A stretch of 64,000 nucleotides of DNA from Ischnura elegans (lineage: Eukaryota; Arthropoda; Insecta; Odonata; Coenagrionidae): the NCBI RefSeq assembly GCF_921293095.1, contig NW_025791658.1, positions 6,324,001-6,388,000 of the forward strand, given 5' to 3'. The notes below the pieces were generated by a model, which was not told the DNA's origin, ran no database searches, and was given only the letters and a program-made list of their open reading frames with translations. Positions 36,146 through 48,086 of this stretch are shown one piece after another. The translations under genes were made by a program, and so were the position numbers. Numbering within the stretch: position 1 is the stretch's first letter; each line of letters opens with the position of its first letter.

Positions 36146-37209
36146 CTAGAAGAGATATTACAGTTACAACTTTCAGGATCAGACATGAAATCTAGGACTC
36201 CCTGACCTAATTTAAAAAATTAAACATTTGATAGATAAAAACCCATGCACTTCAATTTATCTTTTTGCCAGTTGTAATGCAAGTAGAACTGGTGTCAGTC
36301 TTTTTCGGTCATTTCAATATTGATTCAATTTTGTCCAAAAAGGGAAGGTAGGAGTCAAGAATTATTATATACATATCCATCTTAAAATTGCTGAAGAAAA
36401 ACGAAATCAGGTCCCTATAAATATTCGATCATTTCAAAGACAAAAATGTGTATTCAGTGATTTTGTGTTATACACATTGCAATGTTCCCTGAGTTGATAC
36501 TTAAAATGTCAATTAATTTTTCATTTAAGAATACTTTAGGAGAGAATAATGTTTTCCTCATCCTCCTATGCAAGAGAGCAGCAAATACTGCAATCTGTAA
36601 GGAATATTATTCCTTGAATGATAAAATTGCTCCGGATTTTAATATGAGTTTGCTTTTAGCAGCTACTACTTGAGATACAAACAAGGACCATTTTTTCACT
36701 TAATTACTGATCAGCTGACATCATATATCCCGTGGAAGAGGCCACAATGGATAGTTTTATTTCCAAATTCACAGCACATTTTTGTTGAAACAGAAGTAAT
36801 TTATCATCCATGAAGCAAGTCCAGTCAACAATCACAGGTAAGTGTTATTAAAAAATAAAATTTGTAAAAAATCTCAATTGTACCCTCATTTCATTCATTT
36901 GTGGACCAGAGTTAAAAAAAGGTTATAAGGGAGCAATTGCTCTTGTCGAGGTTGACTATGATATCCATCCAGATTATTTACGAAGTTCCTGATTAGTACT
37001 ACACAAGCTGGTAGCAATATTAGGGATTTAAATTCTTTATGAATCAATTTTCATAAAACTAAGAAGACATTTAACCACTTTCACCAAGTTGTCCTTTTCA
37101 ATTCAAGCAGCCGTATTCATAGTTTCCTTAGTAAGCCTATGTAGGTTCTAAGTAATAGCATACTAGCACAATGGTATTCAAAGATTGTTACTAAGGGCTA
37201 CCAAGCTTA
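36146..37209. other. Upstream intron of zinc-finger gene
   Basis: AT-rich, no exon recognised on the minus strand. It ends at the left terminus of element H2. Confidence 0.45.
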
Positions 37210-37560
37210 CAGGGAGACTTTGCCTAAGTGATGTAAAGAAAGAAGATGAAACATTTTTTACTTGAAAGTAGACACTTAGTGGGGAACTTGTATGCTTTTT
37301 TTATTGCACAGGCGGACAGAAAATTATTTTCTGAATACAACAAAGAAAACCGCATGTGTATCTGACAAGGGGAGACCACGAAAGTTGCTCCGCCTTTTTC
37401 AATGCCGTATTTTTTATGGCCTTCGGAATGGTGAACACATCCCTGAACTAGTAGTGGTTCCGTTGAATGGGCCTTAGTTTGGCTGTAATTAATTAATTTT
37501 CATGCGGTACTTTTCACAAGCCGCGTATAGTTTCATGATATCGCACCCTCCCTTCAGAGG

Positions 37561-37628
37561 GTCAGGTGGGGTAGTGGTTAGCGTCTACGGCTACCACCCG
37601 TAGGAACGGGGTTCAAGGCTCTGTGGAG
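37561..37628 (+). tRNA. tRNA-like module in left arm of F
   Basis: The A-box-like GGGGTAGTGGTTAGCG is followed by a clean anticodon arm: TACGG pairs with CCGTA around a 7-base loop CTACCAC (T at position 33, nominal anticodon ACC, glycine). A B-box-like GGGGTTCAAGGC comes next. The T-stem does not pair well, so this is a tRNA-derived sequence rather than a sound tRNA gene. TTTTTT follows within about 10 bases, a potential Pol III stop. Confidence 0.45.
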
Positions 37629-38824
37629 GCCAAATTTTTTCTTGTCTCCATTGTGATCACACGGCGTCAACTTTTTCATTAATTTTAATTGCGACAAGCA
37701 TAGACATAAGACTATTTTTTTATCACCATAATGACGTTTAGGTATTTAAGCAGTGTCATTTTCAACGCGGAGAAGTGAAGGCTCCACTTTCTACTCAAAA
37801 ACATAACGAAAGATTAACGGGGGGCTAAAACAGTGGCTTTATTTTTGGAAGAAATGACATTTGTTGGTGCATATCTTGTTATTATATTGGAAGGGCTACG
37901 GAAGATTTTGGGAAGCGGCAAGCACAAGACACATTTGGTGTAATTGTTGCTTTTAACCCTCTAGCGGGCGCGACTGTTATTTCTTCACAACCGGGCGAAT
38001 GGTGTACTTTTCCCATGTTATGTGCACATATGATAATACTCGATTTTTGTTAAAATTAATCTTTAATTGTAGAAATTAGTAAAATCTTGTACATTTATAG
38101 GTGATACAGATATAAAGGTACAGAGGTGGTATACGGCCGGTCGCCCGGCGTAATTTATACGCCACGTGTGACGGGTTCCTCTTGCTGATCTAAAAAAAAT
38201 TAGCTACAATACCTCGAACTTTGAAAACTCGCAATATAGACAGTCAAAGTACATTGTAGGAATACACGAGACCATTCTAGCCCAGAATGTACGTACGATG
38301 TTGAAATCCTTGGCTTTCGAAGATTGACGTATTTTTTACGCCACCACGTCGGGTCCAGGGTCATAAACTTTTATTTCATCGTATTTATTAATGGAAATTA
38401 TATTTCGGAATGGTTCTTTAAGCACATAGGTACTGTGTAAGTAAACTCCCTTTGGAGTAAAGTGAATTACAAGTGTTCGAGAGATATGGCCTTTTACATT
38501 CGTTTTGTGTTCTTATTAATTATATCTGTACGCATGTTGTTGGTCGCCGCGAGCCTATAATAACTAATGTGCTCTAGCAAGAGTGGTTTCCATTTTCAAT
38601 GTGGAAGTTGATCAGTATAAGCAATGAAAAAATTAACAATTTGGCGCACACCAACCCTTGCTAGTGTAGTCGTCGTATCTCCGTGTTTGAAATGACACTG
38701 CTTAAATACCTAACGCCATTATGGTGATAAAAAAGTAGTCTCATGTCTATGCTTGTCGCAATTAAAATTAATGAAAAAGTTGACGCCGTGTGATCACAAT
38801 GGAGACAAGAAAAAATATAGTCTC

Positions 38825-38889
38825 CACGGAGCCTTAAACCCCGTTCCTACGGGTGGTAGCCGTAGACGCTAACCACTACCCCACCTGAC
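38825..38889 (-). tRNA. tRNA-like module in right arm of F
   Basis: Mirror copy of the module at 37561. The B box has drifted (GGTTTAAGGC instead of GGTTCAAGGC), and the run of T after it is broken (complement of AAAAAATATAG region), so if either copy is transcribed the left one is the better candidate. Confidence 0.4.
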
Positions 38890-39981
38890 CCTCTGAAGGG
38901 AGGGTGCGATATCATGAAAGTATACGCGGCTTGTGAAAAGTACCGCATGAAAATTAATTAATTACAGCCAAACTAAGGCCCATTCAACGGAACCACTACT
39001 AGTTCAGGGATGTGTTCACCATTCCGAAGGCCATAAAAAATACGGCATTGAAAAAGGCGGAGCAACTTTGGTGGTCTCCCCTTGTGAGTTTTCCTTAGCC
39101 AGAAATTCAATGATAAATCAAATGAATTCTAAAGAGCGGGAAAAACTCCCTCATCCCCCGAGCCACTGCTGAGGAAGCCTCGATGACGTCAAAGGTGCCT
39201 AAACATCACACGAAGCTATTTTTGTGATTGTTTGTTATAGTTGCCAGCAGTTGCGAGAGCTTCATTTGTAAGATGTGTTGATTATTTTGTATTTAAAGAT
39301 AAATATCCGATGATAGAGGCTCGGAAGCCCTCATATTTTGTATTATTTATAATATTAATATCTAAGTAAGGGCATAAAATATAAAACTGGAGCAGTGAAA
39401 CCAAACATTTTATAATATCTAAGCAACATAATTGTAGCAGTCTGAGCCACGGCCATTGGAACGGGGATACACCCATGTCTCGTATAGCGCAAGGGATGCC
39501 TTCCTTGGGGTCTTTGCGCTATACGAATTTGCGTTATACGAGAGCGTTTTAACATTGGGAAGATAGGGATGCGTTCCTGGTAGCATAGGTCTTGGGTATT
39601 GAATTTCCTCTAAAACATCTATATTCCCATAAAAAGGCTTAGAAAACATTATTTATATAAATGTTTATAGTTAAAAACATCTTTAAAGATAGTATGCACG
39701 CATTCAAAGACTTATATTCACGTTAAAAAAAATTCTTACGTGCTTTTGAAATTCCCTCCTGTCGTGCGGGTGGGCTGACATCTGCTATCTCAGGGGATCG
39801 TAATGCATTGCCGGCAGTTGACGATTTTTCAAAATAGTCTAAAAACAACTATTGTGTCACTCAGGCCCTTTTGTCGCTCATCAAAATGACAGGAAAATGC
39901 TACTTTGAACGCCATTTCATAGCTAGCGGAGTTTATGAATGATAAATCATTTTAATTTGAAGTCCTCCGAGTCATTAGCAG

Positions 39982-40642
39982 CTACTTGAAACTTACCTTT
40001 AAATGCCTTGAAACCTCACCCAGGGTTTCCCTGAAAATGAATGAACGAGATTGTATTCTTTTCCAAAACAATATCGTCTCGTCAACACTAAAAACTGGTT
40101 GAGGGGGAAAGGAGCCACTTTCAATCACAGCTTGGAGTTCATAAGAAAGTGTTGCGGTGACTGCGCTATCAACACTTGCAGATTCACCTGATATCGCCGC
40201 ACTGAAAATACCTGCTTGCCGTTTAAAATTCTGGGCCACCCGGAGCTTTCACTAAAAGTCTCGGAGCGATTACCACTCTCGTCTTTTTGCACTGATTCAC
40301 TATGAACTTTCCGTATTTGTAGACCGCTTGGTTGAAGTTGGTGCGGCTGAGGTCACTCATGTTTTAACTTCGTCTTTAGTCAGAATAAGGCATCGTGTGT
40401 TTAAACTTCCGCGCAATATCACTTTGACGTTCTCCATTTTCAAAGCAATTGACCTCTTTCAATTTCTCTTCTAGGTTTATAGTTTTTCTTGATAAATTCT
40501 TGATTTTTCTATACGCATTCCCATTTTTTGGCATATTCTCTTGATTTTTACTTTGTATGGCTCTATCTATATCACCTTCCACTGCTGAACTGTATTCCCG
40601 AGACGCAGAAGGCCTACGACTGCGGGGAGGGAACGAAGCCAT
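39982..40642 (-). pseudogene. Tigger/pogo transposase relic of T1
   Basis: The upstream frame (40376-40642) encodes LEEKLKEVNCFENGERQSDI, the N-terminal helix-turn-helix of pogo-type transposases (the helix with ENGERQxDIA). The downstream frame (39982-40239) encodes FSVDETILFWKRIQSRSFI, containing the first catalytic D in its VDET context. The two parts are in different frames, and everything beyond the first D is missing before the terminal repeat. It is a deleted, inactive copy. Confidence 0.75.
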
Positions 40643-41251
40643 TGTGTTTGAGACTCTATAGCGGACCCTTTTATGTGTTGATGCTATTCATGCGCAACTC
40701 GGCCACCGCTCCATTTCTCCCCCGTGAATACCGATGACCTTGAAGGCTTTAGCGTAGACCCTCTACCTGGAAGTCAATCGCCCGATAACCTATGACGGCA
40801 AAAATTACGTCTCAACCAGTATTGCTTAAAAAAAAACTCATTTCCACTAGCCCCACGCTTAATTAATGATCTAAATTAACTCATTCTGTTAAGGAGACGA
40901 GATAAATTACTTCGGTAGGCCGGTTATCTGGACCCAATGACGAGTAATACTTTTGGCCATTGCACAGCAATGGATTTCGATTAATACATAAACAAAAAAG
41001 ATTTGAGGCAAGCAATAATATTAGTATGCGTAAAATGATAGACATTTCGTGTGTACTTACAAGGAGACTTTGCCTAACTGATGTCAAGAAAGAAGATGAA
41101 ATCTTTTTTATTTGAAAGTAGACACTTAGATAGGAATACAGTTGAAGGGTTTTGTCCAAATACGCCCGGGTTTGAGAGAAAAAAGCATTTAAATATTGAA
41201 AAATGTGGTCACCTTGAATTTAATTTTAAAAATTTCGCCTATTGTTTAAAA

Positions 41252-41319
41252 GCGAGTTGGCCGAGTGGTAGCGTGCCGCGCTTCTGATGTGAAAGTTCAG
41301 GGTTCGAGACTCGGTGAGA
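41252..41319 (+). tRNA. tRNA-like module in left arm of H1
   Basis: GCGAGTTGGCCGAGTGGTAG contains an A box like those of serine/leucine tRNAs, and GGGTTCGAGACTC is a near-consensus B box. TTTTTT follows at 41325-41330. Acceptor and T stems pair poorly, so I read it as tRNA-derived, not a functional tRNA. The H2 copy (about 45650-45715) has lost the A box but kept GAGGTTCGAGACTCGG. Confidence 0.45.
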
Positions 41320-41629
41320 GTAAATTTTTTCCAGCCTGCCACCTCCTCCATTTTTTGTAATCCGTTCCATCCTCTTCTAATTTGTTCATATAGGACGTTT
41401 TACATTTTTTTTTACTTGACTGTTGTTTGAGAATAAGCCCTAAACTGACATTTTTGTCGCTAGCTAACCCTTACTTCGAATTATTCTTTCCGTGCCAAGA
41501 TTCATGAAAGCAGGAGTGGTAAAACTGTGGTGCTGGCTTCGAAGTGAAGGGAACTCATTTCCAAAGCAAAAGATTTTAAGCATGTTGTCTCCGGAGAGTT
41601 TCCCGGTTACATACGGGAGAAAGATATAA

Positions 41630-42575
41630 AATCAGGGGGAACGAAACACGACAAGCTTGAAATGATCGACAGATGGGTATACGATCACTTTGTCGAAGCC
41701 AGGAACAGCAATGAGCCGCTGATAACTCGGACTTAACAAGAATATCCTATTTATGCGTGATTTCAGCACATATCTCCAGGATTTGAATTCCCTGCTGGTG
41801 CTTCATGGGTTGCATCTTTTAAGAAGAGACACCGAATCGTGCAACGTAAATTAACAAAATATGTATCAGCGGGCGAGCAAGCGTGTGCTGAAGAAATATT
41901 GCAATCGGCAATGACGTTTCAGAGGCAAACAAAAAGCCCAATCTCCAAATGCAATAGATTTCATAATTAATACAGATCAGACCGGGTGTCCGGAGAGGTG
42001 GATATAAAGAGAACGCGATCAAGAAAGAGAGAATATTGTTCAGGTTGCTCTTGGGAGCGTGATCAAAGTAATACACTCATATATAGCGCAGGAAAGCTGA
42101 TTCCTAAAGTTTTTATTGTGCTTATCAGAACATGGAGGTGATTTTGGTCCGCAAGTGAGCAAAGAAACTGGAGAGTGAATTTTTAAATGCTTCTGTTGTG
42201 TATTCTAAATCTGGAAAACTTACGACTGTGTTGTATTTCAAATTTTTCAAAAATATTCTCCGGCCATGTGTTAAAAACAATACATTTTTATTGCTTATTG
42301 ATTTGTGGGGGACAAAAAAATAGTGTCATTTATGATGAACTATTTATCGACGGGGAAGGAGAACCGATATACAGCGTAAAAACTATACCACCGAAGTGCA
42401 CATCCGTAAGCCAACCGTGCTATGTATATTTTTACAAGAAAGTAAAGCAGTTTATTGCACGAAACCAGAACTACACCTTCCTCCTTCAAGGGAAAAGAGA
42501 GATATTCTCACATGAGGATGGAATAAAAATCCATTCAATCGTGCATCATCAGTTGTCCTAACCAGCGTTCAATGA
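41630..42575 (+). pseudogene. Pogo/Tigger-family DDE transposase relic in H1
   Basis: In order the reading gives: DKLEMIDRWVYDHFVEARN (HTH region), FEFPAGASWVASFKKRHRI (second DNA-binding HTH), INTDQTG with the first catalytic D near 41975, SAGKLIPKVFIVL, LLIDLWG with the second D near 42300, and IPPKCTSVSQPCYVYFYKK. In the family the last motif normally has the third D after QPL/QPC; here it is Y. Several stops and frameshifts break the frame. The domain order identifies a DDE_1 (pogo/Tigger-like) enzyme that would have mobilised the H family. Confidence 0.78.
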
Positions 42576-44072
42576 TATGCTGAGGTATGCATGATATGCC
42601 TCGAAGTTAGTAGAGAATTGAATTGTTTAAAAAAGTTAAGGGGAATGTGTTTCCTTGAAGATATAAAGAAACACAATGGCGAATGCTCAGGTAGCAGTTT
42701 TATAGAAAGAGCATGGTGCTTTTCAATTAATTGCTTTTCTTGTTTTATTACAATTATCATCCAAATTACTGTAAAGAGGCGAAGTAATAAATAAATAATG
42801 AAAAATTGGATAAGGCAGTGGCAATTGCAGATTATTCAATTTTATATATTTGTGCTTTATCTTATGGAGGTATTTCCTCCAATTCATGGTCCTTTACGCG
42901 ACAGAGATTTCTCGTGGGCATAAGATCTAATGAAAGCAAGAGAAAACCGAATAATATCGTGCTACGGGAAAAAGCAAAATAAGTGTAGGAAAATGGGAGT
43001 CTGGCGAGGCCATGAAAAAAGAAAAGGGAAGGGACGAGCCGACAAGCCAAACTAAAAACAGTTCTATCATATGGACATCGACCTCAACAGGTGCAGGCAA
43101 TGAACCAATTTTAAGTTGGCCGAGTAGTATATTCCAGGTAATTAAAAGTTCACATGTAACGACAATTCGTTCCCCAGCTTATACAGCTTGTTTAAAATCT
43201 CTAGGCACCTAAATACGCGGAAATAAGGACTCTGACAATGAGAGGAGAGTAAGTTTGTGGGAGGAAAGCATATCTCGCACATCGATCGGTTAGGGCAAGA
43301 GGAGTAGGGAATAATGGTCGGCAGGGTGCCCAAAAATGGCTTTATGGAGACTTACTATTCCAACAAAAAATATAGATGGTACTTCAACCTCCCATTCAGG
43401 TTACTATGTGTTGAAAAACTTCGTTCTAATCGTCTAGCCCTTTAACTATTCAGGTGTCGAGGACAAAATTTCTTTCTTCCTTTCCAAAATCCTATTATAC
43501 ACAAAAATTTTAGCCTTTTAACTTTGAACTCAATATCTCCGGTATTTCGAATTCGCTTGAATAGGTTCTTGGCAACAAAATACATGCGGCAAAAGTTATT
43601 CAGAAAAATAAATTAAGTTATAAGGGCAATGACTTTTCCTGACGATTACCAAGGTAAAAATATAGACTACAGGAGAGCAACAACAGTTAGAATAGCGACG
43701 TTTAGCACTTGGAATACTCCAAATTGATCATACAGGTAGACGAGTGAAAATTGTTGTATATTCTAAATACTACAACAGCAGGAACCTGGGAGACTCTCCA
43801 GAGACAACATGCTTAAAATCTTTTGCTTTGGAAATGAGTTCCCTTCACTTCGAAGCCAGCACCACAGTTTTACCACTCCTGCTTTCATGAATCTTGGCAC
43901 GGAAAGAATAATTCGAAGTAAGGGTTAGCTAGCGACAAAAATGTCAGTTTAGGGCTTATTCTCAAACAACAGTCAAGTAAAAAAAAATGTAAAACGTCCT
44001 ATATGAACAAATTAGAAGAGGATGGAACGGATTACAAAAAATGGAGGAGGTGGCAGGCTGGAAAAAATTTAC

Positions 44073-44140
44073 TCTCACCGAGTCTCGAACCCTGAACTTT
44101 CACATCAGAAGCGCGGCACGCTACCACTCGGCCAACTCGC
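44073..44140 (-). tRNA. tRNA-like module in right arm of H1
   Basis: Exact mirror of the module at 41252 with the same A and B boxes and the same T-run (AAAAAATTTACTCTC on the plus strand). Same reservations about stem pairing. Confidence 0.45.
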
Positions 44141-44476
44141 TTTTAAACAATAGGCGAAATTTTTAAAATTAAATTCAAGGTGACCACATTTTTCAATATT
44201 TAAATGCTTTTTTCTCTCAAACCCGGGCGTATTTGGACAAAACCCTTCAACTGTATTCCTATCTAAGTGTCTACTTTCAAATAAAAAAGGTTTCATCTTC
44301 TTTCTTGACATCAGTTAGGCAAAGTCTCCTTGTTAGCGCAAGTTCACGTTTTATCACGAGAGCATTTAAGATTTTTGATTAGGCTACACTGCTACACTGC
44401 AATGTTTCCCCGAGGAACGAATTTGCGCTATATCGAAATTGCGCTAATTGAAATTGCGTTATACGAGACATGGGTG

Positions 44477-45196
44477 TATGTTAATTGTAAGTTGATGTTA
44501 TCGATGGCATATCATTCATTTCAGTATGTAATTAGAACAATTTTGATGTTTATTGTGTGATTTTGTTGTCTGATTTGCTTTAAAGTACAATAATTTCATC
44601 CATTTATTTGTAGGTACCAGAGAATTAGTCATTTAGGACTGCCTGTGCTTGTATTATGGGGTAAATTCCAGTCAATGCAACTTTTGCTCGCTGATTGGAG
44701 ACATCTAGGAACATTTTTTGTGCCAAAATAGTGTCATTTTCAACGTGACATCTCCCGTTAAGCTACTGCTAATAATCACAGTGCCAGTGGTTGTAATGCA
44801 CAAAGTTTGACAAGGCTGAAAAATATCGGTGAAGAGTTATCAGTGTTCCATCGTGATTGAATTGGAATAAGTGCTATTACGCTATCGATAAATGTCTAAT
44901 AGTAGTGAAAAAATTGTCAGTGGCGTGTTAACCTCCATTGTTCACCGTAGATATTACATTTCTCAATAAAGCTATCAAGATCAAAACTGTGTGTGAAGTT
45001 TGTTATTCTATTATTTCAACAAATAGTAGTGAGAAAAGTCACCTGTGTCGGCTAATTTAATGCTTTAAATCAGTGAATAAATAGTATTATCATCATAACG
45101 AGCTCCGTTATTGTAAGTTGTACGTGATGAGTAAAAGAATGTGACAGTGACTTTCAGTTTTTTATTAGAGTATTTGCCTATTCCCCACATGAGGGT
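44477..45196. other. Right part of element X
   Basis: AT-rich, no recognised gene. It belongs to X by position, between T1 and X's right subterminal block. Confidence 0.4.
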
Positions 45197-45290
45197 CGTA
45201 GCATCAATTTTTGCTGTCGTAACACCCCCTGCCACACGCCTCTTTTAGGCAGCTTGCCGGGTATTATGTAGATGTAGATGAATTTCAGAT
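45197..45290 (-). repeat. Short dispersed repeat, inverted copy
   Basis: Complement of the repeat at 9607-9680: CCACACGCCTCTTTTAGGC followed by GGGTATTATGTAGATG. Here it is part of the right side of X. Confidence 0.6.
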
Positions 45291-45999
45291 GTATTTCATT
45301 TTGCAGCATGCACTAAGCGTATTTCCCTACTCCCTAAGGTTGTTTAGGCACCTATGACGTCACGCCAAGCCTCGGCAATGCTCGGGTGTCTTCGCGCAGT
45401 GGTCGGCTCAGAGAAATTTTTCTCTATTCTTAAGTCAATTTTTTTATTTCTTTTGATGTTGAATAGAGAAACAATAGATATTTTTGCAAGCTAATAAATC
45501 CATTTTACTTATTCAAAATAGTTTTTAGAGCAATTGACGACCCATGCAAGTTCCCCCTTAGGAATACTGTTGAAGGGTTTTCCATATACGCCCGGAAAAA
45601 TAAGGTCACGTCGAATTTAATTAAAAATGTCACCTATAGTTTCAAGGTCGATTTGGCCTAGATGTAGCTTAACGCGTTTTTGTTTCGAAAGACCGAGGTT
45701 CGAGACTCGGAGAGAGCAAATTTTTCCAGTCTGCCACTTTCTCCATTTTTTGTAAGCTGCTCCATCTTCTTCAGATTTGTTGGTTTCATACTTTTTACAT
45801 TTTTTTTCCTTGACCGCTTTTTGAGAATAAGCCCAACATTGAGATTCGTGTCGCTCGCGAACCCTTGCTTCGAATTATTCTTTGCGTTGCCAAGGTTCAT
45901 CGAAGAAGGAGTGATAAAACTGTGGTGCTGGCATCGAAGTGAAGGGAACTTATTTTCAAAGCAAAAGATTTTAAACATACCGTCTTTCAAGATTTTCCC

Positions 46000-47540
46000 A
46001 CATTCCATGTGGAAGAAATGTATAAAATCAGGGGGAATGAAACTCGACAAGCTTGAAATGGTCGACAGATGGGTATACGATCGCTTTATCGAAGCCAGGA
46101 ACAGGAATGAGCCGGTGATGACCCGGACTTTACAAGAATATGCTATTTATGCGTGATTTCAGCACATATATCCTGAATTTGAATTCCCTGCCAGTGCTTC
46201 ATGGGTAGGGACATGCAAAAGGTGGGTTTATTTTATAGCCAAGAGTGGTGTTATTTTTTTTACAAAAGCGATGTTATTTTGCCCTGAAATCGGTGTTATT
46301 TTAACGGCAAAATAATTGATGTTGATTGAGAGCCATCCTTCCAGTGGCCCACCCATTGCCCTAAATTTAGGATTTTTTAACCGGGAATAATTTAAGTAAT
46401 AATATACATGGAGCATTGACTGAATTCACCTATTTTACATATTTTATCCTTCGCTTATCCATATATCCAGCTCACATAGAGAGGAATTACTTTTAAATTA
46501 TCTCTAATATCAAATGAAATACTGCTTTTGTGATCAAGTTGTCATCTTTTACATTTGTTCTCTTATCTGTTAACACCGTGCCATAGCAGGAAAGAAATCT
46601 TTCTCAGTCCACGTTTGCAGAGGGGATCCAAATTACTAAAAGGCGCTTAGATGCAAACGATGTCTCAGACAATTTGAGCTCTTGACAATTTGCTTTAATT
46701 ATATCAACTGAACCCTGGGAATTTGGCTTTTGTAGTAATGTCTGTAATTCTCCCAACCCCAACATCAACTTCTCTGTCTCCATTGACCTGAGGCCATGAA
46801 TTTTTTGTCTGTGAGTCAGGGTTCATGTCTGTAGTCAGCACTTTTTGAGGATCAAAAACTGAGATCTTTTCAAATATGTATTCTGTTTAGATCTTCTACC
46901 ATAAGAGAACTAAGTTTGGTTGATGCCTTTTCAGCCATCTGCATAGGTATTAACTTTACAGCAGCTGCTTTAGAGGTTGTCTTGTTTTGCAGATGTAATA
47001 AGTGGTTTTATCAAAGAAGTACTCTTATGAATATTCTCAAGGCTCATTTTTAACTTCCTTAACCCTTTTAAAACGGTGGAGTTCTCTCCTTAGCATGAAT
47101 TCAGGACTGTGCCCCAAGACACTCTTCGGTCTTCTCTGTATGGAGCATTTATGTTGGACATTTGTTAAGAAGGGTCTTGCGGATAATCACACACTCAAAA
47201 CCAATCTTTTTTTATACTTCCTAGTGGGGATTTCGCATTATCTTGGGCTCCGAGGGTGGTTGGTCTCCCTCCTTTCGCAGTTTATAACCCTACCAGTGGC
47301 ATTGGTTCGCTCTCGACTCATGCTTTGTTTATATGAATTAGCTACATTGATGATTGTTGCTTGCATGTAAAATGCAGACTTCCAACTTCCTCAAGAAGAG
47401 ACACCGAATCTTGCAATGTAAAATTAGAAAATATGTGTCAGAGAGCGAGCAAGCGTCTGCTGAAGAAATATTGCAATGAGCAATGACGTTTAAGAAGCAA
47501 GCAAAAAGCCTAATCTCCAAGTATGATTGGGGTTTCGTAA
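46000..47540 (+). pseudogene. Transposase relic of H2, interrupted
   Basis: A clean stretch encodes KLDKLEMVDRWVYDRFIEA then RNRNEPVMTRTLQEYAIYA, followed by a stop and FQHIYPEFEFPASASW. After the hAT insertion the same gene resumes at 47389 with KKRHRILQCKIRKYVSESEQ. It is the same family as the H1 relic and preserves the N-terminal HTH better. No catalytic residues remain. Confidence 0.72.
46493..47385 (-). pseudogene. hAT transposase C-terminal relic
   Basis: On the minus strand the end of the segment encodes IPSANVD-stop-ERFLSCYG followed by TVLTDKRTNVKDDNLITKAV. This is the C-terminal dimerisation region of hAT transposases (the SANVxxERxFS...LTDKR signature). Upstream, HIFEKISVFDP and FPGF are family-like, with several stops. 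The insert sits within H2 (resumption at 47389). I could not read hAT termini or an 8-bp duplication around it. Confidence 0.65.
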
Positions 47541-47593
47541 TTAATAGGTAGTAGGATTCGAAGTTTGTTGACGTTAAAATAACTGGTTTGGCA

Positions 47594-48086
47594 ATAGGGT
47601 GGTTTCCTATTATTTTTATATTGCCTAAATCGAAATATTATTACTCCTGAAGTAAGCATTTCACGCTCTTGGATTTTCAAATCAACAAATTCAAAGATTG
47701 ACAATATCTATTTTTTGCAATTAAACTATTTCGGATTATTATTCCCCTATCAAACGAAGGAAACTTTCCGAACTTAGGTATTTTTAATGTGTGATTATTG
47801 AGACACGTTTCCCTGAGCTCTGTGTCTCATGCATGCATTGGCTATCTCAGACGATGTAAAACTCCTATCTACTCGTATAGAAACTAGGTCCCTGTGACGT
47901 CACGTAGAGTGGAATCGCAAGGGCGACAATTTGGCCTTTTTCAAATGAGGTTAAAATTGACCATTAACATTCGTCTAAACTGGTATTTCTAAAACCAAAT
48001 AACTTGTATATTATGAATACACTAATGGTGGGTAACGAATCGCAATCAATGCATTTAGTTTTCTTTGATGAAGGAAACTACCATAT
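47594..48086 (+). mobile_element. M-family MITE, copy 5, internally deleted
   Basis: Ends ATAGGGTGGTTTCCT and GGAAACTACCATAT, 493 bp. Compared with copy 2, the GC-rich centre (about 170 bp) is missing. It directly follows the broken end of H2. Confidence 0.85.

Larger units (their letters stand above)
37365..39085. mobile_element. Foldback element F (400-bp inverted arms)
   Basis: Arms 37365-37765 and 38687-39085 are near-identical reverse complements that start ACAAGGGGAGACCAC. The 0.9-kb centre is non-coding. Each arm contains the same tRNA-like module pointing inwards. Long arms with a non-coding core are typical of foldback/MITE elements. No target duplication is obvious. Confidence 0.85.
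41060..44332 (+). mobile_element. Element H1: long-arm transposon with TTA TSD
   Basis: Ends CAAGGAGACTTTGCC and its complement, with TTA at 41057-41059 and 44333-44335. The inverted arms are about 545 bp (41060-41604; 43788-44332). The 68-codon frame they share differs by one residue, so the arms have been homogenised or inserted recently. Each arm carries a tRNA-like module. The centre holds a decayed pogo/Tigger-family transposase in plus orientation and about 1.2 kb of unassigned sequence (42580-43780). H1 lies inside T1, which lies inside X. Confidence 0.85.
39470..44476. mobile_element. Tigger-type element T1, split by H1
   Basis: Termini CACCCATGTCTCGTATAGCG and, complemented, CACCCATGTCTCGTATAACG with TA on each side (39468-39469; 44477-44478). 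Both ends continue with repeated GCGCTATACGAA / TTGCGCTATATCG words. The transposase relic is on the minus strand next to the left end. H1 was inserted in the 5' side at 41060. Removing H1 leaves about 1.7 kb, shorter than an autonomous Tigger, so much of the gene has been deleted. Confidence 0.82.
37280..45556. mobile_element. Element X (about 8.3 kb, composite)
   Basis: Short inverted ends TGGGGAACTTGTATG and, complemented, GGGGAACTTGCATG. The interrupted H2 sequence gives CTTAG on both sides (37275-37279; 45557-45561), a likely 5-bp target duplication. Subterminal inverted blocks share GACGTCAaaGGTGCCTAAAC (39190; complement at 45345). X carries foldback F, Tigger T1 and, inside that, H1. 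Its own sequence is about 1.5 kb and encodes nothing I recognise, so it is probably non-autonomous. Confidence 0.65.
37210..47573 (+). mobile_element. Element H2 (interrupted, truncated)
   Basis: The left end CAGGGAGACTTTGCC at 37210 is preceded by TTA (37207-37209) and matches the H1 terminus. After 70 bp the element is split by X (37280-45556). It resumes at CTTAGGAATACTG (45557) and follows H1 through the tRNA-like module and the transposase start to 46207. A hAT fragment then interrupts it, and it continues at 47389-47573. The mirror-image right arm is absent, so the 3' half has been lost. Confidence 0.75.
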
